Both the position numbers and the translations under genes were made by a program. A stretch of DNA of 37,144 nucleotides from a virus: the IMG/VR virus record IMGVR_UViG_3300037189_007545, positions 1-37,144 of that record. The stretch is one strand, 5' to 3'. This document shows positions 24,043 to 29,336 of this stretch, one piece after another. Under the pieces are notes generated by a model. That model did no database searches, was not told the DNA's origin, and worked only from the letters and a program-made list of their open reading frames with translations. Every line of letters begins with the position of its first letter. The stretch's first letter is position 1.

Positions 24043-24500
24043 TATGGTTGCCACCACTTAAATTGGCGCTGATCAGAATAGCATTTGCCGCCTTTAACTT
24101 TAAATTGAGCAATTATTGGATATTTAGTTTTAGATTCCCACCACAAAGATCCTTGCCAGTCACGTGTTGTGTCTTTAGTAAATGACCAAGTATTAGTTCC
24201 GGTTGTATCTAAAGTTCCATCAGGATGTAAACGCGCTAAACGAATCTTTACGTATTTTGGTCTTTTTTCACAGTTAATGTGAAGTTGAGCAAAAAACAAA
24301 GATCGATTGCCATTTAAATCAAAAGGCTCGCAATAAGCAAAATTTTGCCATTTGCCAGTAACTTGCTGATCTTTTTTAGATTTGCATAAACCTGACTTTT
24401 TAGCAGTTTTTACAATGTATGGTTCTGCCGATTGAGCACTAGATATAGAACCCGCAAGAACTATCAAGCCAGCAAGCATTACGCCTGCAGTCTTGCGCAT
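24042..24500 (-). CDS. Secreted Cys-containing protein in the lysis cassette
   Basis: The product is 152 residues with a clear signal peptide: MRKTAGV, hydrophobic MLAGLIVLAGSISSA, and a likely cleavage after AQSA (about residue 25). The mature part has four cysteines (near 39, 57, 78 and 139), compatible with two disulphides, and aromatic-rich beta text (NRSLFFAQLHINCEKRPKYV; KDTTRDWQGSLWWESKTKYP; CYSDQRQFKWW). I recognise no enzyme family. Its place between endolysin and a membrane protein suggests it acts at the cell surface or wall late in infection, for example in lysis or blocking superinfection. That is inference from position and export signal. Confidence 0.7.
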   Translation of the reverse strand: MRKTAGVMLAGLIVLAGSISSAQSAEPYIVKTAKKSGLCKSKKDQQVTGKWQNFAYCEPFDLNGNRSLFFAQLHINCEKRPKYVKIRLARLHPDGTLDTTGTNTWSFTKDTTRDWQGSLWWESKTKYPIIAQFKVKGGKCYSDQRQFKWWQP

Positions 24501-24502
24501 GA

Positions 24503-24892
24503 TTATGAACCAAGGATCTTTGCAGGATCAATATCTTGGCCAGCACTCCAGCGAATATTGTCTCTCATTTCAAAGTGAAGATGGGGACCGGAAGAATTTC
24601 CAGTGTTACCTGACTCCGCAATATGCTGATTTTTCTTAACAACATCGCCCGGCTTAACAAGAGCCTTTGATAGATGAGCGTAGATTACCCAGCCACCTTC
24701 AACTTTTTGCACCAACTGAGTCCCATAACTGGCCCCCCAGGTAGCGTTTTCAATTTTGCCATCAGCTACTGCAACAATGTCAGTGCCTACTGGACACGCA
24801 AAATCTACTCCGGTATGGTAGCCTTTTGACCACATCTTCCCCGGCTTCTTATATGCGCAAGTTACCTTGCCACCTTTAATTGGAAGAGCCAT
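24503..24892 (-). CDS. M23-family peptidase endolysin
   Basis: The 129 residues form a single M23 (LytM/lysostaphin-type) domain. Zinc ligands and catalytic residues are visible: H26-T-G-V-D30 (HxxxD), the YAH73 motif and H104-L-H106. The central G-x-x-Y-G-T-Q-L and SGNTGNSSGPHLHFEMR segments are diagnostic. It cuts peptide cross-bridges or stems of peptidoglycan. There is no signal peptide, so it needs the holin encoded just upstream at 24902-25156, and no separate wall-binding domain. AGG precedes the ATG. It is the main candidate lysis enzyme. Confidence 0.9.
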   Translation of the reverse strand: MALPIKGGKVTCAYKKPGKMWSKGYHTGVDFACPVGTDIVAVADGKIENATWGASYGTQLVQKVEGGWVIYAHLSKALVKPGDVVKKNQHIAESGNTGNSSGPHLHFEMRDNIRWSAGQDIDPAKILGS

Positions 24893-24901
24893 TTGATTTA
24901 C

Positions 24902-25156
24902 CTACTTTTCTTCTGGCTTTGCAGCCTGTGACTGAAATGATTCATTTATTTCTGATTCAGACAATTTACCATCATCTAAAAAGTTTCTTGACAAAGTTTC
25001 TGCTACAACTGCTACACCCAAAATAGAGGCTAACGCTGCGGCTTTCCACGCTTCAACACCAAGTATTGCGCCAGCACCAATAGTTCCCATTGCTGAAGCA
25101 ATAATTACTGCAATCATGCGGTAAGTGATGTCTTTTGCTTTTTGTTTTGCGCCCAC
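24902..25156 (-). CDS. Holin (two transmembrane helices)
   Basis: A membrane protein of 84 residues, starting with GTG at 25156 and an AGGAG ribosome binding site. Two hydrophobic segments are visible, about 13-34 (YRMIAVIIASAMGTIGAGAI) and 38-54 (WKAAALASILGVAVVA), followed by a charged tail with the text SRNFLDDGKLSESEINESFQ. This type, with the 'FLDDGKL(T/S)xxEIN' tail, is common as holin in actinobacteriophages. It lies directly upstream of the M23 endolysin, the usual arrangement. Confidence 0.8.
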   Translation of the reverse strand: MGAKQKAKDITYRMIAVIIASAMGTIGAGAILGVEAWKAAALASILGVAVVAETLSRNFLDDGKLSESEINESFQSQAAKPEEK

Positions 25157-25245
25157 GCAATACTCCTAAAGTTTAAGAGGCTACTGGTCTACAGCCATAG
25201 TGTTATTTCTTAAGGTTACAGTTTGGCAAAGACACTTGCATCTGT

Positions 25246-26748
25246 CTAAAGCCAAAAAACGCCCACAGTGTCATATCCTTCGCTTACTCTTACGTCTCCA
25301 GTTGTGTGACTATCTGCTTCTTTTGGATAAGTAAAGTCAACAAACTTGTTAGATGGGCGTAAATCTTTCTTAACTCCTTCACCAGCAGCAGGAGGTGTCA
25401 TGCGTTCAGCGGCGTAATGCGCCAGTGCAAATGCAGCTACGTCATCAGATAAGTGAGCATTCCATCTACCAGGATTGTAAACTTCCTCGACAGTTGTGCC
25501 CTTATGCGCGTCAAATGCAGGGCTATTACGGGCAAGTCTGTACTTTCCTCGCTCTACTGCAGTGATGTAATTAGTTAGCATTTCAGTTCTTGCTTTACCT
25601 GACATAACAAACTTAATTACTCGTTCATCCACAAGGTCATGCACAACGTTACCGATACCCGTAGCATCGTGGGCTGCCATGGCTTGATACTCGCTAACTA
25701 CACGATTAAAAGCCTCAATCATTTCTGGCCACGGTCGCCTGTTAAATCTGCGGTAATACACAAGAGTTCTAGGTTTAAGGTCTGTTCGGTAAATAGCAAT
25801 AACAGTTTTGTCTTGTTCTTTTGCCCAGTCAGCCCCTGCAGCATAAGTACCTAACGGCTCAGGTCTAGCAAAAATCCATTCATCATCATTACCTGCGTGT
25901 CGCTCGTCAACAATTTCTAGATCAACAAATGTTTGATTTAACTTATCCAAGTCGAATGCTCTTGAGCCACCTGCTGGTTCGCCAAGTTCATATTCAACTC
26001 GAAACATTTCTGCTGGCACAGACATGCGCTTACGCTCAATAAAATCTGCATCCATCCAGCCATGTGGCTTTAATTGCTCTCTGTAACACCAAGTACGTAC
26101 AGGCATGCCCTTTTTCAAAGCCTCATCCATTACAGATGAAAATGTGCCTACAGGATTTTGCCAAGTAGATGAAGCAACAAGCATTTCAGATACAGGGACT
26201 CCACGAACGTTTGGCTTAGTCATAGCTTGACCCATAGCAGCGTCATAGATCTTGCGTTCCATTTCGTCAATCTCATCAAGCAATGTCATTTGAGGGTGAG
26301 GGCCACGAACTGTCTTTTGTGATGCCGGAAGGGGTCTAATCCAGTTTCCACCAGAAAAAGTAATCTGAGTTTTAATCATGCTTGAAATAGCATGTCTTGG
26401 AGCGTGCTTGTATTGAGTTAAAGATTCTACGTGTTCATGAATGTTTTGAGATTGAGCCATAGAGCCACCAAGTAGTGTGACGTTGATTTCTAATAAAGCC
26501 GCCTTAGTAAGAGCAAGCAAAGCAAGCATGTATGATTTTCCTGTACCGCGCGAGCCATACCAAAGAACCCAGTTAAATTCATTTCCAAAGTAGGCTTCAG
26601 AAAATGCATCAAATGGTGCAATGTGATCAGGGCATACTTGAACGCGGGGAATTTCTACACCCCACAATGCTTTAACTGTCCACCACAATTCATCAGGTGT
26701 AGTGGGTGGTCGCCCCAAACTAAATACTGGTGCCGCTTCAATAGTCAC
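25246..26748 (-). CDS. terL: Terminase large subunit
   Basis: The protein has about 500 residues. The ATPase shows Walker A GSRGTGKS (65-72 in this numbering), Walker B MTLLDEID (154-161), and a motif ASSTWQNP near 196. The nuclease part has the acidic residues of the RNase H-like fold: GADWAKEQDKTVIAIY, HDATGIGN and LSDDVAAFALAHYA. It packages DNA through the portal. The open frame reaches a GTG at 26772, but that lies inside the tRNA-Asn gene, so I place the start at the GTG at 26748 (VTIEAAPVFSLGRPP). Neither has a Shine-Dalgarno sequence; only 17 bases separate the tRNA from this GTG, so the mRNA may be leaderless after tRNA processing. No small subunit is recognised nearby. Confidence 0.9.
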   Translation of the reverse strand: MTIEAAPVFSLGRPPTTPDELWWTVKALWGVEIPRVQVCPDHIAPFDAFSEAYFGNEFNWVLWYGSRGTGKSYMLALLALTKAALLEINVTLLGGSMAQSQNIHEHVESLTQYKHAPRHAISSMIKTQITFSGGNWIRPLPASQKTVRGPHPQMTLLDEIDEMERKIYDAAMGQAMTKPNVRGVPVSEMLVASSTWQNPVGTFSSVMDEALKKGMPVRTWCYREQLKPHGWMDADFIERKRMSVPAEMFRVEYELGEPAGGSRAFDLDKLNQTFVDLEIVDERHAGNDDEWIFARPEPLGTYAAGADWAKEQDKTVIAIYRTDLKPRTLVYYRRFNRRPWPEMIEAFNRVVSEYQAMAAHDATGIGNVVHDLVDERVIKFVMSGKARTEMLTNYITAVERGKYRLARNSPAFDAHKGTTVEEVYNPGRWNAHLSDDVAAFALAHYAAERMTPPAAGEGVKKDLRPSNKFVDFTYPKEADSHTTGDVRVSEGYDTVGVFWL

Positions 26749-26765
26749 AAAAAACAGTATAGTTG

Positions 26766-26838
26766 CTCCCACTACTGGATTTGAACCAATAACCCCAGAG
26801 TTAACAGCTCTGTGCTCTGCCGATTGAGCTAAGCGGGA
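26766..26838 (-). tRNA. tRNA-Asn (anticodon GTT)
   Basis: A complete 73-nt cloverleaf on the minus strand. The acceptor stem is TCCCGCT/AGTGGGA (one G-U pair); the D arm is GCTC-AATCGGCA-GAGC; the anticodon arm is CAGAG-CTGTTAA-CTCTG with anticodon GTT; the variable loop is GGGTT; the T arm is ATTGG-TTCAAAT-CCAGT. The discriminator base is G, as normal for tRNA-Asn. CCA is not encoded. It lies immediately before and, on the longest reading, overlaps the terminase gene. Phage tRNAs often supplement host decoding. Confidence 0.95.
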
Positions 26839-26891
26839 ATGTGAGCAGTTTATAGTCTGAGTATAGTGCTCAGGACTGGCCCCTTTATTTT

Positions 26892-26916
26892 ACCTGCGTG
26901 GCTGTAGCAGGTTTTT
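26892..26916 (+). terminator. Weak hairpin with T-run on the plus strand in the RNA-gene spacer
   Basis: ACCTGC (26892-26897) and GCAGGT (26907-26912) form a 6-bp stem around a 9-base loop, followed by five T residues on the plus strand. It could stop transcription entering from the left on the plus strand, opposite to the terminase transcript. The stem is short and no plus-strand gene ends here, so it may be incidental structure in the spacer between two RNA genes. Confidence 0.3.
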
Positions 26917-26944
26917 GGTTTCAGGCACTGCCTTACTACCAAGG

Positions 26945-27024
26945 TGGAGCAGCAGAGAGTTGAACTCTGGTCCTAGACACTACCTTCGTGAGGTTTTAAT
27001 GTCTAGTCGAAACCGTCCTGCCCC
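26945..27024 (-). ncRNA. Mini tmRNA-like RNA (tRNA-like domain only)
   Basis: The 80-nt minus-strand sequence folds like the tRNA-like domain of tmRNA. The acceptor stem is GGGGCAG/CTGCTCC with a G3-U70 wobble pair, the main alanine identity element, and discriminator A. There is a stemless D region GACGGTTTCGA, as in actinobacterial tmRNA; a helix 2 CTAGACA/TGTCTAG; then GAC and a T arm CAGAG-TTCAACT-CTCTG. Encoded 3' bases are ACC then T. In normal tmRNA several hundred bases, including the tag reading frame and pseudoknots, sit inside helix 2. Here only 20 bases do, with a small ACCT/AGGT hairpin. It does not fold as an ordinary tRNA: no D stem and no 7-base anticodon loop. Resemblance to mycobacterial ssrA ends is from memory. 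Confidence 0.75.
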
Positions 27025-27069
27025 TGTGCGTACAGTGTACACACACCATACACCAATGATGTGTATAGA

Positions 27070-27249
27070 TTAATCGTCACTATCTCTTAAAGGAAGAGTT
27101 AATAGCCACACAACTAATCCACCAACAATGATGTACCCAGTAATCAGCTTGGCTGATCCTGTCAATGTTGCATACGCTATTAGTAAGCCAACAAAGGTAT
27201 AGGTTTCTCCTGTGATTTCACGTAGGTATTTCTTTATCCACTTAATCAT
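27070..27249 (-). CDS. Small two-helix membrane protein (59 aa)
   Basis: This small protein starts MIKWIKKYLREITGETYTFV, with a strong GGAGG five bases before an ATG that overlaps the upstream stop as ATGA. Two hydrophobic segments, about 18-31 (TFVGLLIAYATLTG) and 36-52 (ITGYIIVGGLVVWLLTL), are flanked by a basic N-terminus and an acidic end LRDSDD. Coupling to the secreted protein before it suggests the two work together at the membrane. It could be a holin-like or accessory membrane protein; no family is recognised. Confidence 0.8.
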   Translation of the reverse strand: MIKWIKKYLREITGETYTFVGLLIAYATLTGSAKLITGYIIVGGLVVWLLTLPLRDSDD

Positions 27250-28625
27250 TTGATCCTCCTAACTTGTGCTACTTGTGTCACAATCACTGCTGCAACTACG
27301 GTATTTTGTGAAGTTTCACGTTCTTCTTCAGTCATGTCAGCTCCTACGTTTGCTAGCGCCTTAAGTGCTTTGCCAGGATCGCTAAATACTGTGGATAGAA
27401 GTTCTGCCGGTGTATCAAAGATCTCAATAGCATCAGCAACCTCAGCAGTAAGCACAACGCCGTTTTCCAAGATAATTAGAGTTTCGGGTGGTAAGTCATC
27501 ATAATCAAGGCCAGATGCTTCAAAAGCCTCAAAGCTAACTGGTTCCCCAGCAAACTCTTCAAGTAACGCATCCGCCACAAGTTCGCGCTCATCGTCAGTT
27601 AGTACGCCATCTGCCATTGCTTCATCTACAATTTCTTGTGTAGCCTCTTCAAGAGATGGCTCAGGCTCTATTACAGGTTCAGGAGATGGTGATTCACTTT
27701 GAATAGGTTCAGGTATTGGCGTTGGTTCTTCGTCCAAAGTTTGTTCAACGCTCGCAGTCGGTTCAGACTCTGGAGTCTGTGTTACTACTGGCGTAGGTAC
27801 AACAACTTCAGGAGTTGGTTCAAGTGATGGTGTTGAAGTATTTGAAGGCTCTGGGGTTGGCTCTACTGTCGGTGTGTCTGATGGCGATGGCTCTGGTGAT
27901 GGTGGGTCTGTCGGTGTGGGTGTTGTTGTTTCTGTGGGCAGCGACGTCGGCTCCGTAAGAGTTGGCTCTGGCGTAGGTGTTTCACTTGGTGTTGGAGTTT
28001 CTGATGGGATTACTGGTGGTTCTGTGAAAGATGATGGAGTTGGAGCTGGTGTTACTTCAACAGGAACTCCACCATCACCAACATCAAAAGCGCCATCAAT
28101 AGTTACTACTGGTTCTCCAGCTACATAACGAATACCTCGTCTTAAATCAGCCGGAAGCCAACCAAAGGTAGTTACTTCTCCATGCCATGTACCATTTGGG
28201 TATTTGTTAATAACCAATCGGATTTGAGTTAAATCTCCTGTTGATTGTGGATATGGACGCAAACTCCATTCAACACATAGTGTATTTTCAGTTGATCCAA
28301 AAGATACATAAGCACCTTGTCCAAATGTCACCCAGTCGTAACCTGCAACAGAAACGCTAGGTGTCTGTGGATAACTACTAAAGTTAGCATCTGGCTGTCC
28401 AAAGGTTAATGTACCATTGCTAGTAATAAATACGTTGTCGTACTCTGTAGGCCCTAGCTTTAGGCTAAATGGCAAGTTAGCAGGATAAGCAAAATCATCA
28501 TGTCCGGTATAGGTGTAAGTATTACAAACCACATTGGCGTAAGCATTAGTTGAGAAAAAGGGCAAAGATGCCACTAACAACAACATAAAAAATGCTGCAA
28601 TTGTACGCATTGATCTAAACGGCAT
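27246..28625 (-). CDS. Secreted protein with Pro/Thr/Ser/Glu-rich linker and helical C-terminal domain
   Basis: The product has 459 residues from the ATG at 28625 (MPFRSMRTIAAFFMLLLVAS), which has AGGA six bases upstream; a TTG at 28643 would add six residues. The signal peptide ends near NAYA. The mature N-domain, about 150 residues, is beta-rich (FSLKLGPTEYDNVFITSNGT LTFG; WVTFGQGAYVSFGSTENTLC). A linker of more than 120 residues of Pro/Thr/Ser/Glu follows, with PTP and PEP repeats. The C-terminal domain contains ADGVLTDDERELVADALLEE, like EF-hand or TerB-style D-G-x-L-T-x-x-E motifs, and ends with a weakly hydrophobic helix and RRIK. It is the first gene of the long minus-strand late region. 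It could be a cell-surface decoy or adhesion factor; function unknown. Confidence 0.75.
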   Translation of the reverse strand: MPFRSMRTIAAFFMLLLVASLPFFSTNAYANVVCNTYTYTGHDDFAYPANLPFSLKLGPTEYDNVFITSNGTLTFGQPDANFSSYPQTPSVSVAGYDWVTFGQGAYVSFGSTENTLCVEWSLRPYPQSTGDLTQIRLVINKYPNGTWHGEVTTFGWLPADLRRGIRYVAGEPVVTIDGAFDVGDGGVPVEVTPAPTPSSFTEPPVIPSETPTPSETPTPEPTLTEPTSLPTETTTPTPTDPPSPEPSPSDTPTVEPTPEPSNTSTPSLEPTPEVVVPTPVVTQTPESEPTASVEQTLDEEPTPIPEPIQSESPSPEPVIEPEPSLEEATQEIVDEAMADGVLTDDERELVADALLEEFAGEPVSFEAFEASGLDYDDLPPETLIILENGVVLTAEVADAIEIFDTPAELLSTVFSDPGKALKALANVGADMTEEERETSQNTVVAAVIVTQVAQVRRIK

Positions 28626-28694
28626 ATAAGTCCTAACAAACAAGCCGTTTTACTTAATCCTAATGGATAACTAATTAAGTGTTTTGTTTGTTGC

Positions 28695-28742
28695 AATAAA
28701 AAGCCCGCCACGGGTAGAAAGGAATAACACCCCGTGACGGGC
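28695..28742 (-). terminator. Strong intrinsic terminator just downstream of the minus-strand promoter
   Basis: On the minus strand GCCCGTCACGGG and CCCGTGGCGGGC pair over 12 bp (one T-G) around a 16-base loop GTGTTATTCCTTTCTA, followed by TTTTTATT. It lies about 20 bases after the expected transcription start at 28761 and 70 bases before the first late gene. Read-through would therefore need antitermination. The loop is complementary to the ribosome binding site of the divergent gene at 29111. Confidence 0.85.
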
Positions 28743-28761
28743 AGCTCTATGTTGGCAGTAT
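28695..28761 (-). ncRNA. Predicted 65-70 nt terminated small RNA with anti-Shine-Dalgarno loop
   Basis: A transcript from the promoter at 28768-28796 that stops at the terminator would be about 65 nt, mostly the terminator hairpin. Its 16-nt loop GTGTTATTCCTTTCTA can pair with 29096-29110 of the plus-strand mRNA (AGGAAGGAATAACAC) over 15 contiguous bases: 14 Watson-Crick and one G-U. That target is the Shine-Dalgarno region ending at the ATG at 29111. Phage precedents for short antisense RNAs blocking a ribosome binding site exist (P22 sar RNA). Expression has not been shown. Confidence 0.55.
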
Positions 28762-28767
28762 ATACCA

Positions 28768-28796
28768 TTTATACGCAAATAGAGATATGTTGTTAA
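28768..28796 (-). promoter_or_regulatory. Sigma-70-like promoter reading into the late region
   Basis: On the minus strand TTAACA (28791-28796) and TATAAA (28768-28773) are separated by exactly 17 bases. Each box has one mismatch to TTGACA and TATAAT. Transcription should start near 28761 and meet the terminator at once. It is the best promoter-like sequence I found in the window and faces the long minus-strand gene set. Confidence 0.65.
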
Positions 28797-28815
28797 CGCC
28801 TTACACCGAAGATGC

Positions 28816-28840
28816 AGTCTCATGATTAACTCGTGAGACT
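28816..28840. promoter_or_regulatory. 25-bp dyad, candidate operator between divergent units
   Basis: AGTCTCA (28816-28822) and TGAGACT (28834-28840) are perfect inverted arms of seven bases around 11 bases, with further partial symmetry inside (20 of 25 positions symmetric). It is 20 bases upstream of the minus-strand -35 box and its last base overlaps a possible plus-strand -35 (TTGACG). That placement suits a repressor/activator site controlling both directions. The regulator is unknown; the product of the gene at 29111 is one candidate. Confidence 0.45.
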
Positions 28841-28868
28841 TGACGGAATCTGATTCAGCTTTTAACTT
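28840..28868 (+). promoter_or_regulatory. Possible weak plus-strand promoter for the gene set at 29111
   Basis: TTGACG (28840-28845), a 17-base spacer and TAACTT (28863-28868). The -35 box is good but the -10 box is poor. It would give a leader of about 235 bases before 29111. That leader contains GATAAC-8-GTTATC (29005-29024) and an imperfect GTTGGTTAACAAC palindrome near 28985. No gene is convincing between 28626 and 29110. Confidence 0.3.
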
Positions 28869-29004
28869 TTTTCTTATGAGAAGTTTAAGGATTCCCATTC
28901 CGAATTTTCATTTTCAGTTTCTGTTATCTTCATCTTGTTCCGGCGTTTTTAAAGGGTAGCATATACATGCAAATCCATGTGGTGTTGGTTAACAACGTGT
29001 CGCA

Positions 29005-29024
29005 GATAACCATTTATTGTTATC
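29005..29024. repeat. Small inverted repeat in the leader of the plus-strand genes
   Basis: GATAAC and GTTATC, six bases each, are separated by CATTTATT. The repeat lies about 90 bases before the start at 29111 and near an imperfect GTTGGTTAACAAC palindrome. It could be a second operator or RNA hairpin; nothing proves a role. Confidence 0.35.
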
Positions 29025-29110
29025 ATTCTGTTACATAAATATTTACCTGTATGGCTTCTTATATTTCTGCTTTATGCATTAGTCTGTTGCTTAACAGGAA
29101 GGAATAACAC

Positions 29111-29335
29111 ATGGCTCTACGGTTACCTGAAGTAGTTAAGGAAACACGGAAGTGTTCCTTGGCTAAACTTACTGATCGGCTAGATGAAGTTGATCAAGAA
29201 ACACTAAGTAAATGGCTTGAAAGCAATATCAGCTCTTACCAAATATTTTTGGCCTTAAAAGCCGATGGACACCGTATCGGTAAACAAACCGTATATGAAC
29301 ATAGGATTGGATACTGTATCTGTGGCTCTGAGTGA
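29111..29335 (+). CDS. Small HTH-like DNA-binding protein
   Basis: The product has 74 residues and follows AGGAAGGAATAACAC directly, a strong Shine-Dalgarno. The text CSLAKLTDRLDEVDQETLSK then WLESNISSYQIFLALKADGH and RIGKQTVYEHRIGYCICG matches a small actinophage helix-turn-helix type: a helix, N-P/I-S-x-x-x-I-x-x-x-L-K-x-x-G-H, then I-x-x-x-T-V-x-x-H-R-x-G-x-C. These are usually called DNA-binding proteins of unknown role. It is the first gene of a three-gene plus-strand unit with a metallophosphoesterase. It may regulate the divergent region or act with the phosphoesterase on DNA; this is inference. Its ribosome binding site is the proposed target of the small RNA at 28695-28761. Confidence 0.7.
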   Translation: MALRLPEVVKETRKCSLAKLTDRLDEVDQETLSKWLESNISSYQIFLALKADGHRIGKQTVYEHRIGYCICGSE

Positions 29336-29336
29336 T

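Noticed and set aside
26945-27024. Reading the tmRNA-like element as an ordinary tRNA or as an attachment-site copy of host ssrA
   Set aside because: There is no D stem and no 7-base anticodon loop, so it is not a normal tRNA. An attachment-site copy would usually hold only the 3' part, yet both halves pair here, and no integrase is seen. The attachment-site idea cannot be fully excluded without the host sequence.
28714-28796. Plus-strand micro-gene using the hairpin loop AAGGAATAAC as ribosome binding site with a GTG at 28734
   Set aside because: It would encode only 20 residues with no recognisable feature; the minus-strand promoter-terminator reading explains the structure better.
28671-28898. 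75-residue open frame on the minus strand
   Set aside because: It lacks a ribosome binding site at usable distance and runs through the promoter, dyad and terminator, so it is almost certainly not a gene.
29265-29336. N-terminal extension of the metallophosphoesterase
   Set aside because: The added 24 residues re-read the HTH gene out of frame; the ATG at 29337 directly follows that gene's stop.
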